This document shows positions 32,686 through 45,800 of a DNA stretch of 64,000 nucleotides, one piece after another. This DNA comes from Persicaria tinctoria. Taxonomy: Eukaryota > Streptophyta > Magnoliopsida > Caryophyllales > Polygonaceae. The position numbers and the translations under genes are program-made. The stretch covers positions 4,092,001 to 4,156,000 of the forward strand of contig JBANSL010000004.1 of assembly GCA_037127255.1 (NCBI GenBank), in the 5' to 3' direction. The notes beneath the pieces were generated by a model. That model ran no database searches, was not told the origin of the DNA, and worked only from the letters and a program-made list of their open reading frames with translations. The first letter of the stretch is position 1, and each line of letters begins with the position of its first letter.

Positions 32686-35460
32686 TCAGTGCTTATCCTT
32701 GGGTATGCTGAGGTCTTTGAAGATGGGACTATCAACTCCAACGCCCATGGCGTTTAGACCGTTGTCGACATACACAACAGCTCCTGTTATAGCCGAAGCC
32801 AATGGTGATGCCAAGAAAGCAGCCGTGTTTCCGACTTCATCTGCTCAGGTAAGGTATTCAAGGCTCAGGTGCGACAATTTAGAGAACAAGAGAAGGCGCT
32901 TCTGCACGGTACTGGAAAGGAATCACTTACCAGCAGATAGTTCCTTTTGTAGTGGAGCATTCTCCAAAGAATAGTCTATCATCATGTCAATAAACCCAAT
33001 TGCCTTTGCAGCACGGCTCCGAAGCGGTCCTGTTGGATATTTCCCGGAGATGAGGAAAATGTTATGAAAACTGTACCTGTAAAACGAACGGAAGGGCCTA
33101 GAAAAGAAGAGGGTAAGTTGAAGTACCAGCTGATATAGTGTTGACTCTGACTCTATGTTTTCTTCCTGCCTCAAATGCTAGCACCTGAAGCAAATGTTAA
33201 AAAATTGGCAACCAACAACGATATCTGAATATGCTGAAGGTAAGATATTTAAAAGAATTTCTAGAGAGAAGATGGGGAGACATACTTTGGTGTCACTCTC
33301 CAAAGCAGCTTTTGCTGAACTCATCCCTCCACCATACCTGCGGCAACAAGATGAATAGTTGTCCCTCTGCAAAAATAGAAAATATAACTAGAAAAACTGG
33401 AGGTTTAAATAAGGAACAAACCCAGGAATGATCTTCTCGGACGCAATATAGGTGAGTGACAATGAAGCACCACCTGTAATGACAGCAAACGCTTTACAAT
33501 CTTCGAATCAACGTCTTTTTTGAACTAAATGTCTAAGCAAAAGAAGAAAAAAGTGTATGCCTGGATTCATTATTGGAAGGAAATGCTTGAGCAGTGATAC
33601 ATAGGAGTAGCTTGAAGCTGATATTGCTGCAAGATACCCATACCTTGACGTTTCTAACAAAGGCTTAGTCACCTACGAAAGATCGGCCACTAGAATAAGA
33701 AACTACTGCTCAAAAGGACATGGAATATAAAAAGTTCCTCTCATAGAAGAAATGTGAATCAAGTCAATAGAAACCTCAGGTCCATTGGCTAGTGAGTGCA
33801 CAAGAATGTCAATGCTACCAAAATCCTCCTTCACTGTTTCAACAACTTCCTGCATCCAGAGCATGACGAGCAAACTCATTTCGCGTAGAGGTATGCAATT
33901 AATGGTATAAACATCTGTGAAAGGTAAATGGTTAAAGACTTTTAACAAACACAAGTTAAAAGAGGATGGAAATTTAATAGACAACCAACAAACCAGGTCC
34001 TATTGTCCTTTTTTTATATACTAGTCAAAGAAACAGTTTTTTTTTACACATTGAATGTATCAATAAATATCTAAATTCCTCTAACACAAATATCTGAATC
34101 AAATTACAGGCCCATGAATCAGAAAATCATATGAGGAAAAGAAGCAAAACTTGGCCTTGAATTTAAAGAGAATATTTATGAGATGCTAAATGAAAGGTTC
34201 AGAAAATCAACTTAGACCGACTTTTCAGCCTCGCATTTATAAAGAAAAATGTTTGTAGCCAAGTAAATAAGGTCTGATCGATATCTTTTTTGTCCATTAC
34301 CCTCGAGAAGTGAAAAGACAGTTACCTTCACAGTCCATTTTGACGATCCTGCATACCTCTTATTTGCTTTCACCTGCACAAATCATTTATGCATGTCATT
34401 ACAAAGGGTGTTAAATCATTGACTTCAATACATCTATTTAATGCAAGTCATTACATCTTCGGGGACATCTTCAGGGGTATCATAAACGGCATCAAGAGGG
34501 TATATCTTAGTAATCTTCATAAGGGAACCATCAGGCAACCTGCAAGGTCAAAACTTACATCATCTATAGGACACAAGAACTATTGGCAAGAACAAAATGG
34601 AATACGTTAAGCCTGTTCAAAAGACTTACACTCGTGACTCATCAAACTTCCCACGTCGTAGACTGGTTTCAAATATGTTTAAGGCCTGCATATTACTTTC
34701 AAGTCAAATACTCAATGGATTTACAAGGGGGAAAAGTAACAGTTTTTTTTTTAAATAAAAAAAATAATGAGCTTTAAGTTGCTTACAGGAACCCATGTTC
34801 CAACAAGAATCTCAGCACCAGCAGCTGCAAGGGACTTGGCTATTGCCCAACCATATCCATTATCATCTGCTACACCAGCAATGAATGCCCTCTTACCTGT
34901 GAAAAATGTTCCAATTAATCATCTTAGGCAAAATAGAAGAACCTAATCAATGATATCTTTAATTTATCATCAATATCCTTTCTTGTTTGCAAATTATAAC
35001 AGGGTACAAAAATGGATAACAGAAAGTAAGAAGTAGATGTTTGTAATCCGTAGTATTTGATCATAACCTGATTCTTATATAGAGTATCAATATGATCAAC
35101 CTGGGTTCTTTTTTTAAAAAGAAGCAATTATACAAATCTGAAACAAACACTGCAGACCATAATTTTAAATATCAAAGTTATCAAACCTCTCAAATCTATG
35201 GGAAGTCCTGACACAGGTTTATCACTAGATTCTGCCATTGCCTTGATCACAACCTTTTCGCTTTTCAAGGTTGAAGAAGAAAAGCTACGTTGGAAAGGTC
35301 GTGATGCTGACAAGTGACTTCCGCTACTAAGCTTGGTCCATGATGCCGCTTTCAAATCAGTGCAAAAACTTATTGCCTCTGCGCTGAACATCCTACGGGA
35401 GGAAGAGATGCCTGGCCTGGCGGCTGCTATTTGAAAGCAATGGGCTCCAGTTGCCGCCAT
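32686..35460 (-). CDS. MOD1: Enoyl-[acyl-carrier-protein] reductase (NADH), chloroplastic
   Basis: Twelve minus-strand exons: 35187-35460, 34787-34896, 34630-34685, 34455-34539, 34326-34373, 33775-33849, 33561-33672, 33422-33473, 33286-33337, 33127-33184, 32931-33029 and 32686-32840; phases agree throughout, 391 aa, close to known plant ENR length. It reduces trans-2-enoyl-ACP with NADH in each round of plastid fatty acid synthesis (FAS II). Residues 1 to about 75 form a Ser/Arg-rich plastid transit peptide. The Rossmann start [20 protein letters not shown] is near 94. Active-site residues Tyr262, Tyr272 and Lys280 lie in [19 protein letters not shown], matching Tyr188/Tyr198/Lys206 of Brassica napus ENR. 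The intron after exon 7 has a GC donor (ccag|gcatac, 33560-33559). A 5'-UTR intron is likely upstream. No defects seen. Confidence 0.96.
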
Positions 35461-36476
35461 TCTTACAAGTCTGCTAAGAATATTATGGATCGTCAAAAGT
35501 ACTCCACACAAACATCACACTGAATCATAGAAACCACAGCAACATAGAATGCTAGTAACATGCATGCGGAATGCAAAATAATCAAACAATTGTGCAAACA
35601 TCCAAACAAAATTTCACAAAAATTATTGGAGAATATAGCTTTAGAAACGCGTCTATTAAAGTTTTAGACATGCATAATTTTCAAGGACAGTGAATAATGT
35701 ACCAACTATTTCTTCTTTGTGAAACTGTAACACTACATACTAGCCAAGGGAAAACACAAGCCAACAAAATCCCTTCATGTTTAAAGAAATCTACAAATCC
35801 AAGAAACCACGAGTGCCACAAATTGTAACAATTAATCGCATTAAGACTCAAGCTTGCATCCAATAACTCATACCAGAAAGGCAAAGTCAAACAAAACTCA
35901 ATCTTAGAAAGCTCAACCATGAAGATTTTAGTTAAAATTATGAAAACTTGAAAAGCAACAGAACATTTTATTAAATTTTCCTTGCGCGTTTCACTGAAAC
36001 CTATAAGCTTAATTGAAGTATGGAGTCTAAGCGGTTTTCAACTCTGAACTCATAAATTGCACCAATCTAATTCCAAGCAGTGAAGACAGATTCCGAGTGA
36101 TACGGTTACGAATCGAGCTTTGTAGGCAATCAAGCACACATAAAGGAGAGATCTGGAACTTAGATTTGAGAAATCACACCAAAATCAGAACACAGGAACA
36201 AAACAAACATTCCGAGAATCAAACAGAAAGTGACAATTTAAAGACGGGAATTAGAGAATGCAAAACCTCTTACAAACTGAGAGTGCGAATGCAGAGCAGC
36301 GTGGGAGGAGGAGAATCGAAGGAGAAATCGTGATTGTTACTGGAAATGCGTATCTGAGAGTGATGAGTTGCTCTTCAGTTTGAGCAGCGCTTTGTAAATG
36401 TCGAAAGTTGAAACCATGGAGGAGACAGGTAAGCCTTAGGTGAGAATTAGATGATGGTGGGGCGCACTTAGACAAA
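35461..36476 (-). other. Probable 5' UTR and 5'-UTR intron of the enoyl-ACP reductase gene
   Basis: No coding exon fits here. A leader exon around 36275-36420 with donor tttgtaagag near 36273, and an acceptor such as attcag at about 35521 or cttagcag at about 35470, would make a roughly 0.8-kb intron in the 5' UTR. This is inferred from splice-like sequences only. Confidence 0.45.
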
Positions 36477-36565
36477 TGGGCTTACGATGACTTGGGTTAG
36501 GTCCATTGGGCTTTAAAAGCAGGCCCAATATGATGAACCCAATATAAAAAAAGGGGCTTGGGCTG
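36477..36565 (-). promoter_or_regulatory. Promoter with clustered TGGGCT/GCCCA (site II-type) motifs
   Basis: Four copies of TGGGC(T) or its complement lie within 90 bases (atgggct 36476-36482, ttgggct 36506-36512, aggcccaa 36521-36528, ttgggct 36557-36563), just upstream of the inferred leader of the enoyl-ACP reductase gene. Site II elements of this kind are bound by TCP factors and are common in TATA-less housekeeping promoters. Confidence 0.5.
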
Positions 36566-36569
36566 TGTA

Positions 36570-37253
36570 AATTTACCATGGAAAAGCCCCAAATCCACCA
36601 CATATTTAAAGTTTATTCAAGGCTCGATAATATAGGATAAAACTCTTATTTGAAAATTATTTCTCTAATGAAAATGTGTTAGCCATTTTTTAAATGAAAT
36701 TCTTAGGCTTCACTCTCTTTTTTGGTAGAAGAAGCCAACTTGACCCACTTTAAACCGACAACCGTACCTCACTTGCATGTTTAAAATGATCTTAAGAGTT
36801 TGTGTCAAATTCGTCTAGCTAGATCAATAGTAAATCGGTGATTTCTACTTTTTCACCGATGGATCTAATAATTATTTTAGGGGCATGGGCCAAGTTTTTT
36901 CCAAAGAATATGAAAAAATATTTTTTTTAAAAAAAATACATTGAAAAAACGAAATTTTCCCCAAATGTTCCTGAAGTTAAGGCTAATTTAATTTGCGCGG
37001 TGTACGAAAATTTGACATATTTCACTAGATACCTTTAAAATTTCTATTTTTTTCACCAAATACCCGTGAGGTTTTCATTTTTTTGGTACTCGTTGACTCG
37101 CTCTGTTCAGTAAAACATGTCGTCTACTATTTTCGCACTATAAAAACTATATAAAATATTCATTTTAAAACAAAATTAAAATAAGTTTATACTTATTAAT
37201 AATAACTACGAAAGTGTTAAAAAAAAATTATTTAAAAACCTAGATATTTTATA
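36570..37253. other. AT-rich non-coding interval
   Basis: No gene. The stretch around 36950-37240 contains phrases like those inside Stowaway-like MITEs but no paired ends. Confidence 0.4.
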
Positions 37254-37551
37254 TACTCACTCCGTCTCAAAATATATGTCTTTTTAGCCCATAAAATTTT
37301 ATCAAAAATGCATGTTTTTTTAGATTTAATCATTACACTTAATCTACTTTTACATCTAATCATTACTCTAATTTTTACATCACTCTTACTCTCCTCCTTA
37401 TAATTTTTTTTAAAAAAGAAACAAATACTCCAATAGTACCAAAGTCTAATCATTAAACTTAACCTACTTTTTACATCTAATCATTACACTTAACATACTT
37501 CTTAATTTTCATATTCCGTCCTAAAAAGACATGTATTTTGAGACGGAAGTA
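37254..37551. mobile_element. Stowaway-like MITE
   Basis: Element 37256-37549 begins CTCACTCCGTCTCAAAATA and ends with the near-complement tattttgagacggaag, flanked by TA. Imperfect palindrome with phrases attacacttaacctac repeated inside. Confidence 0.7.
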
Positions 37552-37562
37552 ATATTTTTCAC

Positions 37563-37784
37563 TACCTCCGTTCGGAAAAACTTGACACTTTACTATTCAT
37601 GCACGCTTTTTTAGGAGATAAAGGATATTTTAATAATTTTTTTAACAACTTCGTAGTTATTATTATTAAGTACAAACTTGTTAAAAAAATTTTTATAAAA
37701 AAATGAATATTTTATATAGTTTTTATCGTTATAAAAAAGCGTGCCTGAATTGTAAACGACAAGTTTTGCCGAACGGAGGGAGTA
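37563..37784. mobile_element. Stowaway-like MITE
   Basis: Element 37565-37782 begins CCTCCGTTCGG and ends CCGAACGGAGGGAG, flanked by TA. The internal arms ctattcatgcacgc and gcgtgcctgaattg are also complementary, so the whole copy can fold into one hairpin. It lies 12 bp from the previous MITE. Confidence 0.8.
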
Positions 37785-38971
37785 TCTTCTAATAAAACGT
37801 ACGTAAATAATAAAATGACATGTTTTATCGAACGAGGAAGTGTTGTTTTTTGAAAGCGGCGGAGACGGAGAAGGGGTTTGGTGGGCAACTCTGTGACGAC
37901 TGTGCGATAGTGACTACTGTCCTGAGTCCTCTCTGTCTCTATGAGAGTGGAAGACAGCTTAGCTGCGCTTATCAGCCGATAAGTGCTCCTTTGAATATAA
38001 CAAAATAGAAAAAGACCTCTCAAATTGGCCTTTGATTTTGATAACACCTCTCTATTTTTTTGCCTTTGTTTATCTACAGTAACTAAGTGTCACAACTCAC
38101 AATTTCATTTTTGTAATATGCACCTTTCCTTATCATCTTTTTCTTTTTTTCTGATGTAGCCACTTTGGAGACCAATCCCTCCTTTTCTTCCTTTCTTTCT
38201 CCCCTCTCTTTACTCCTATTTTCGTGGTACACCATTAGATCCAGAGGGTTGGGTTGCTCACTTGGATTCGGATTGTTTCAACTTTTGGTTATTTCCAATC
38301 ATAGTAACAACACTGGTGTAAAAAGTTATAAGTATTTGAAATCAGACGCACAATATTTATTTTAAGTTTTTTTTTTAATATTAATAAACTAAATCACCTT
38401 AACATTCTCTTAATATAATTCACAAGAACTTCGAAATGAAAAGTTATATTACTCGTATTTTTTTTTATATGAAAAACGTGATTATTTCAAAGTTCAATGT
38501 TCATTATACTGTTCTTATTTTATTAGCTTTTTTCTTCGATTATTTCATTTATTTATCCATTTTTCATTCTTTTAACATAAAAGTCATATTGTCGTAATAT
38601 TCTACTGTAAAACATAAAAATGATAATGTTGTAGTATTCTAACGAAAAATCAATAGTTGCCCCCACCATATATGTAACATACCGACTCATTAAGCTTCAC
38701 ATGTTTCTATTATAAAATAACATAATTATTGGCATAATAATAAAAAAGATTGTTTTTTCTAATTAAACGGATAGAACGATGTCATTTTAGTCCAAAAAGT
38801 CACTGCACATGATTCCGCATTTCCACCCTTCTTCGAAAAATTTATAGCTCCGTCACTTACCGTACCAGATTAGAAAACTATGGGTGTGTTTGGATTCCAA
38901 AGTGTTTATACTTATAAACATAAATATTTTAAAAGTGTTTGTTTAACTAAATTGTATGTATTTTTAAATAA
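37785..38971. other. Non-coding interval
   Basis: No recognisable gene; frames up to 66 codons have no family motif. A phrase cgaacgaggaagtgttg near 37829 may be a further MITE scrap. Confidence 0.4.
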
Positions 38972-39212
38972 TACTCATTCCGTTAATTAAAACTTGACGT
39001 TTTACTATTCACGTACGCTTTTTGTGGTATTAAAAACTATATAAAATATTAACTTTTTTAATATATATTTTTTAATACTTTCACTTATTACTATTAAGTA
39101 TGAATTTATTAAAAACTATATATTAAAAAAGTTAATATTTTATATAGCTTTTATCATTCTAAGAAAGCGTGCATCAATAGTAAACGACAAGTTTTAATTA
39201 ACAGAGTGAGTA
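38972..39212. mobile_element. Stowaway-like MITE
   Basis: Element 38974-39210 begins CTCATTCCGTTAATTAAAAC and ends gttttaattaacagagtgag, flanked by TA. Same family architecture as the copies at 20333 and 37565. Confidence 0.8.
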
Positions 39213-41425
39213 TGAGTTTAAAATAAAATATTACATAGATTCTATAAATCAAATACTCGATATTCTGTGAAGTTTGTAATTATCTTATGAATTTAATACA
39301 ATTAATTTACACAATTTATAATCTATTTATATCAAAATTACTTTATTTTAAATATCTTATAATTTTTTTAATAAAACATTTTAAAAGTAATTATGTTTAT
39401 AAGCATAATGCACAGGGAATCCAATTTATCCATAGTTATTTATGCTTATTTAAGTTTGTGCTAATTATTAGCCATTTCAATTAGATAGAACACAAAACGT
39501 ACATACCAAGTTCTGATTCAAATGTACCACTTTAATTTAGTGATGTAGCATATATGTTTTATTTATTCAATATAATGTAGCATACATATGTATTAATGTC
39601 ACCAAACAAAAGTAGTAAATAATGGGTAAAAGAAACATGACGAATACAAGTCGATTACAAACACCCGTTTGAATAAACAAAACAAAACAAAAAGAACGGC
39701 TTCAAGACGAGGCATCTCACCAACCTTGGAAGAGTTGGACCAACTTGATTACATTATTTAATTTCCTAAATCCGGTATAGTGTTAATTAAAAATGATTAC
39801 TTTACAACTGTAATGTTACGTTTTCGAACGAAAATCAACCCCTTTACAGCTAGGATCGGTGCAAGTTTCTTAAAAGGAAACGTTTTGAAACAAAAGTTCT
39901 AATGGAAATAAGATTAAACAAAGATCAACAAAATCTAATGATAGCGGCTTCTCAACCTACGTTTTGAGGGAGATTACAGCTGTTGTATCACTTGCCCGCA
40001 GTGTTATTGTTCAATAGTGCTTGACTTCGTTTTCCGCCGGCGCTCTCAACTTATTAATTAGGAGTAATTCTGCTTAGATCGTCTCTTTGTAAAGTTTATT
40101 TATGCTTGTTTTGACGTGTTTTTATTATATGTTTAGACGATTTTCGTCTATCGACTCGCCGGCCTTCCGATAATCAGGCTTACCTAATATTAATTTTTTA
40201 CTTAATTTAAGAAAAAAAGAGAACGGATATCAATATTTACCATTACCATTACCATTTTTGAAACATAATTGATATTTATATGGTAAAAATCTCGTTAAAT
40301 GCACGACTAGATGACAGTCGTGAAGTGCAAGTTCACTGTCATTTGCAATCGCGAAATGTGCATTTGCAGCCAACAACTGTTGTGAAGTGTTAATTCACGG
40401 TTTATTGTTCACCTTTTCTTTGAATTTAGTTCCGATGTCAATATAGAAGGTGTAGCTCTCGGAAAGAGCTTTCTAACGCATACTCATAATTGCTGATCGG
40501 ACCACCAAGAGCTCTAGAAAGTGCAATACAAAATTAGCTTGCCAAGCGAATAGTTTTTACTTGTTCTTCATTTCAGCTCTATTATTCCTCTCAACTCTCA
40601 AGCCTCTACTCTCGTCTAGTTTTGGACTCTTCTCTTAACCCTTCCTTCACACTCATCATCCATACGTTTAATCACTTGAGGCTTCGACTTCGATTAAGAT
40701 AGGGTTACATTTTGTTTGATGCGCGCACCAAGGTCTCACATGGGAAATACGATAAACTTCAAACTCAACATATAAAATTAATAGGCTATTTACTCCTCTA
40801 TTGTTAACTAATTTTAGTGTGGAATCTCACTGGGCTTCTGTACTGGGATAAAGCTGGCACATATTTGTGGATCCCTAAATTATATTGATCCATGGAAATT
40901 CAACTAATTAAAGGTCAAGCTACTGTGTAACTATACATTGCGTATCAAAATACTCCACATATCCATCATTAACTAAGAAAAAATGTTTAAGACCTAATTA
41001 CGTACCTTCGATTCTTTGTATTATACCGTACGTATATTGTAGATACAGCTTATATGTTATACAGCTACAAATTCAAGCGAATGACATCACCTCATGGCAT
41101 ATTCATTTAGTCACATTTCCTGATGAAAAGAACAAAAAATCAAAACCTACAAGTAACCTATAAATATGCTAAGATCGAAAATATAAGCAAGATAAATTTT
41201 TGGTTTTGTAACTGAAATTACAAGTATACATTTTTTTGTATTTCAAAAAAAATCTGAAACTGATACTGTGTTTGAGTATTTGAAAGGATAACTATCCCAT
41301 GTTCCCACATTCATAATTAAATGATAGATACTATATGCAATCAAAGTCTTTTATATAAGCCGGTGGAATACTTCTTTCATTGTTGATTGGTTTTAGGAGG
41401 GAATGTGTGCTCAGCTTTGGGGCTA
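39213..41425. other. 2.2-kb gene-free interval
   Basis: No coding exon was recognised. Around 40300-40420 short phrases such as gtcgtgaagtgcaagttcac and gttgtgaagtgttaattcac repeat, and around 40730-40860 phrases like ggtctcacatgggaaat and gtgtggaatctcac look LTR-like but could not be bounded. Confidence 0.35.
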
Positions 41426-41429
41426 GTTT

Positions 41430-42229
41430 GATGGTATGTACGTACTAGGAAATAACGTTTATATGTAGTTTGAAGATAGATCCTTTCATCGATCTATTAT
41501 CAAAATTTATAACATCTATCCACTAACGACTGACAAACAGCATGACTAATATGTCGTTTTTTAACAGAAATAAAATACAGCTAATTTATCGCTTTTCCAC
41601 ACAAAAAAAAACCTAACGAACTTTTATATGCAGTTTGAAGATAGATCCTTTCATCGATTTGTTATCAAAATTTATAACCTCTATCCACTAACGACTGACA
41701 AACAACAAAACTAATATGTCGTTTTTTAACAGAAATAAAATACAACTAATTTATCGCTTTCCCACACAAAAAACGACATATTAGCTAATTGATGGTATGT
41801 ATGTACTAGGAAATAACGTTTATACGCAGTTTGAAGATAGATCCTTTCATCGATCCGTTATCAAAATTTATAACCTCTACCCATTAACGACTGACAAACA
41901 ACATAACCAATATGTTGTTTTTTAACAGAAATAAAATACAGCTAATTTATCGCTTTTCCAGGAAAAAAAAAAACCTAACGAACTTTTCATCATCCAACAA
42001 ATATATACACATGCGCGAATGTATGTTACAATAACTTCACCGTTTTCCTAACGGACACATCTCATTTCTCGTACACGTACAGTAAAAACCTCTATCCACT
42101 AACGACTGACGAACAACAAAACTAATATGTCGTTTTTTAACAAAAATAAAATACAACTAATTTATCGCTTTCCCACACAAAAAACGACATATTAGCTAAT
42201 TGATGGTATGTATGTACTAGGAAATAACG
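41430..42229 (+). repeat. Satellite-like tandem repeat, left part
   Basis: A unit of about 180 bp containing actaggaaataacgtttata, then gtttgaagatagatcctttc, accactaacgactgacaaac-like DNA and aatatgtcgttttttaacag recurs at about 41450, 41630 and 41810, with a partial copy at 42090-42229. The copies differ by scattered substitutions and by a longer spacer (aacttttcatc...gtatgttacaataac) between 41980 and 42085. The copia element interrupts the array at taacg. Confidence 0.85.
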
Positions 42230-42710
42230 TGTTATAACGAGAACGATAATAGCGAAGAAAGACACAAAGATTTACGTGGTTCAGCAACGGTGTGTTGCCT
42301 ACGTCCACGGGCAGAGAACCAGATTTCTTATTAGAGGAAGCGAAAACAGATTAGGTTACAGGGGACGGCGTTCCATGAGTATATGAAGAGACTCATGGAA
42401 CCCTAAACAGACAATGGACTGAAAGCCCAAAATAGACAGACGATAGGCCCGTTTACAATAAACATCGCATACCGTAAAGGCGGGGTGGCGCTGCCCCCCC
42501 TAGCCCCCCCGCCAGGGGCGCGTCGCCCCCTGGACCCCCGACTCGCTGACCGGTTATGGATCATTAATTGTGGACTAAACACTAACTGAAGAACATAAAC
42601 CTCCCCGGCGGTGGTCTCGCTGACCGGTCAGCGAGACCACTGCCGGGGGGCTCCGCCCCCCGGACCCCCCGATGCGTCGCCGGTCAACAGTCGTTCAAGG
42701 CACATTAACA
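42230..42710 (-). repeat. 3' LTR (481 bp) of the copia element
   Basis: Bounded by TGTTATAACG (plus strand) at the target duplication and CACATTAACA next to the polypurine tract. In element orientation the end resembles the U5 of many plant copia LTRs (gtggacgtaggcaacac...aaccacgtaaatctttg). U3 contains very GC-rich DNA including a perfect palindrome at 42611-42640. Confidence 0.85.
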
Positions 42711-42725
42711 AATCTCCACCTTGAC
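42711..42725 (-). other. Polypurine tract of the copia element
   Basis: In element orientation gtcaaggtggagatt directly precedes TGTTAATGTG of the 3' LTR; this is the usual form of the plus-strand primer in Tork/Tnt1-like plant copia elements. Confidence 0.8.
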
Positions 42726-42828
42726 TTGAATCCTCTCATAAACAGATGCACCTATGACAGAAGTGCCCAGACGTTCTCTGCCTCAGATTGGTCCTTGAAG
42801 AAGGACCCAGACTGCCCCTTAGGGCAAC

Positions 42829-45800
42829 TCACCAGCTGGTGATATTAAGCAAGTCCAAACAATGTTGGAACTTGCTCTCTGGAACTGGCTTAGTGAACAT
42901 ATCAGCGGGATTATCAGCAGTTCCCACCTTCTTCACCCTGATTCTCTTCTCATTCCTCAGAAAATGGTACCTGACATCAATGTGCTTCGTCTTTTCATGA
43001 TGAACTTGATCCTTGGTTAAGCATATTGCACTCAAGCTGTCGCAATACACTAAAGCCTGATCCTGATGTAGGCCTAGATCATTGACCAAGCCTTTCAGCC
43101 AGATTCCCTCCTTAGCAGCTTCTGTCAACGCCATGTACTCTGCCTCTGTGGTAGACAAAGTGACTGTAGGTTGTAGAGTTGCTTTCCAACTCACCACAGA
43201 ACTCCCTAGAGTGAAAACATAGCCAGTCATCGATCTCCTACTGTCCACATCGCCGGCATAATCAGAGTCTGAAAACCCAGCAACCAAGCACTCTATATCA
43301 TTCCCATAGCACAAACCAACATCAGTAGTGCCTCTGAGATACCTGAAGATCCTCTTCACAGCTTGCCAGTGTTCTTTCCCAGGCTGAACCATAAAGCGGC
43401 TTACCACACTAACAGCAAATGCTAGATCTGGTCGAGTGCAGACCATAGCATACATCAAACTCCCCACTGCGCTGGCATAAGGGACCTTAGACATGTACTC
43501 CTTCTCCTCCTCAGTCTGAAGTGTGTACATTCCCAGCTTGCTGTTAGACGCCATTGGAGTATCTATAGACTTAGCCGAAGACATTCCAAACCTGCTCAAT
43601 ATCTTCTTGATGTACCCTTCTTGAGATAAGAAGAGTTTTCTCTGCTTCCTGTCTCTATAGATCTCTACTCCCAAAATCTTTCGAGCAGCACCCAGATCTT
43701 TCATATCAAACTCTGCACTGAGACAATCCTTCAGCTTCTGGACATCTGACTTGTTCTGAGCAGCAATCAACATATCATCCACGTACAATACTAGGTAAAT
43801 ACGTGAACCATCATCCAGACTGTTGTGGTAAACACAACAATCATATGAACTCCTGTTGTATCCCAGCTGCACCATGTAGCTATCAAATCGCTTGTACCAC
43901 TGCCTTGGTGACTGTTTCAGCCCATACAAAGACTTCTTCAGTCTGCAAACATGGTTCTCTTTTCCAGGAACCTGAAAACCATCCGGCTGAGACATGTATA
44001 TTTCCTCCTCCAACTCTCCATGTAGGAAAGCTGTCTTCACATCTAGTTGCTCAAGCTCCAAATCCTGATGTGCAACCATTGCTAGTAGCACCCTGATAGA
44101 AGTATGTCTGACCACTGGTGAGAAAATCTCATTGTAGTCTACTCCCTCTCGCTGATTGAAACCTCTTGCGACTACTCGTGCTTTGTACTTAATACCCTCA
44201 GCAGCTGATAGTCCTTCCTTCTTCCTGAAGACCCATTTGCAAGTAATCACCTTCCTATCAGCAGGCAATTTGACAAGCTCCCAAGTCTGATTCTTTTGAA
44301 GAGACTCCATCTCTTCTCCCATTGCTTCAAGCCACTGTGCTGACTCATCTCCAGAAATAGCAGCCTTGTAGGTGGACGGAGCATCATCCTCCACCTCCTC
44401 GGCCACCTGCAAGGCATATCCCACCAACTCATCAGACCTATATCTCGCAGGAGGTCTGATGTCATCCCTTCTTGGCCGATCTAGAGCAATACTGCGATGT
44501 GTCGCTCCACCCGCTCCTGTGTCTAGGGGTATAGCCTCTGTCTCAGCAGTGTCCGACTCAATAGTACCTGATTGGTTTGTGACCAAATCAGGTATCTGAC
44601 TCTCAGATGGAATGAAGTCCAACTCCACCTCCTCAGCAACAGCCTCTTTCTCAACTGCATCACTGGTCTTCTTCCTAGAATTCAGCAAAGAACTCTCATC
44701 AAAGACTACACTTCTGCTAAGTATAATCTTGCTGTCAGACCAGATCCTGTACCCTTTCACACCAGTACCATAGCCCATGAAGACTCCCTTCTTAGCTCTT
44801 GGCTCTAGCTTACCCTCATCAACATGATAATAAGCAATACACCCAAAAACCCTCAGATTAGAGTAATCAGCAGCCTTTCCAGTCCACACCTCATAAGGTG
44901 TTTTGCAGTCGATACCTGTGTGTGGGCTCCGATTCACGAGATAGCAAGCCGTTGAAACTGCTTCTGCCCAGAATCGCCTTTCAAGGCCTGAATTGGAAAG
45001 CATGCACCTTGCTTTCGCCAGAAGAGTCTGATTCATTCGTTCTGCTACACCATTCTGCTGTGGTGTGTATCTGACTGTATGATGCCGAGCAATGCCCTCA
45101 TCTCTGCAGAACCCATCAAACTCAGATGAACAGAATTCCAGACCGTTATCAGTTCGCAGCCTCTTGACCTTCTTTCCAGTCTGATTCTCTACTAGAGTCT
45201 TCCACTCCCTGAACTTACTGAATGCCTCACTTTTATGCCTCATCATGAATACCCAAGTCATCCTAGAGTAATCATCAATCAAAGACAAAAAATACTTGTG
45301 ACCGCCCAAGGACTGAACACGTGAAGGACCCCAACAGTCTGAATGGATATAATCCAGCGTGCCCTTTGTCTGATGAACTGCTTTAGGAAATTTGCTGCGA
45401 TGTAATTTCCCAAACACACAATGTTCACAAAACTCAAGGCTCTGGGCCTTATGACCTCCCAAAAGATCAGCTTTGGAGAGAATTTGCATCCCCCTTTCAC
45501 TCATATGAGCCAACCTCATATGCCAAAGTCTGGTCAGATCAGCTTCCTGAACCCCAGCAGAAACAGCCGCTGCAGCACCTGTAACTGAGGAACCTTGTAG
45601 GGTGTACAAAGTTCCCTTTCCCCGCTTGACTCCCTGCAGAACCACATCAGAGCCTCTGAACACACGCAACTTTCCCCCATAACCTGTGTACCTGAGCCCC
45701 TTGTCGTCTAACACTGTTAGGGATATCAGATTCTTCGTCATGGATGGCACGTGCTTGACATCCTCCAATGTGCGAAATTTCCCATCATCTGTCCGAAACC

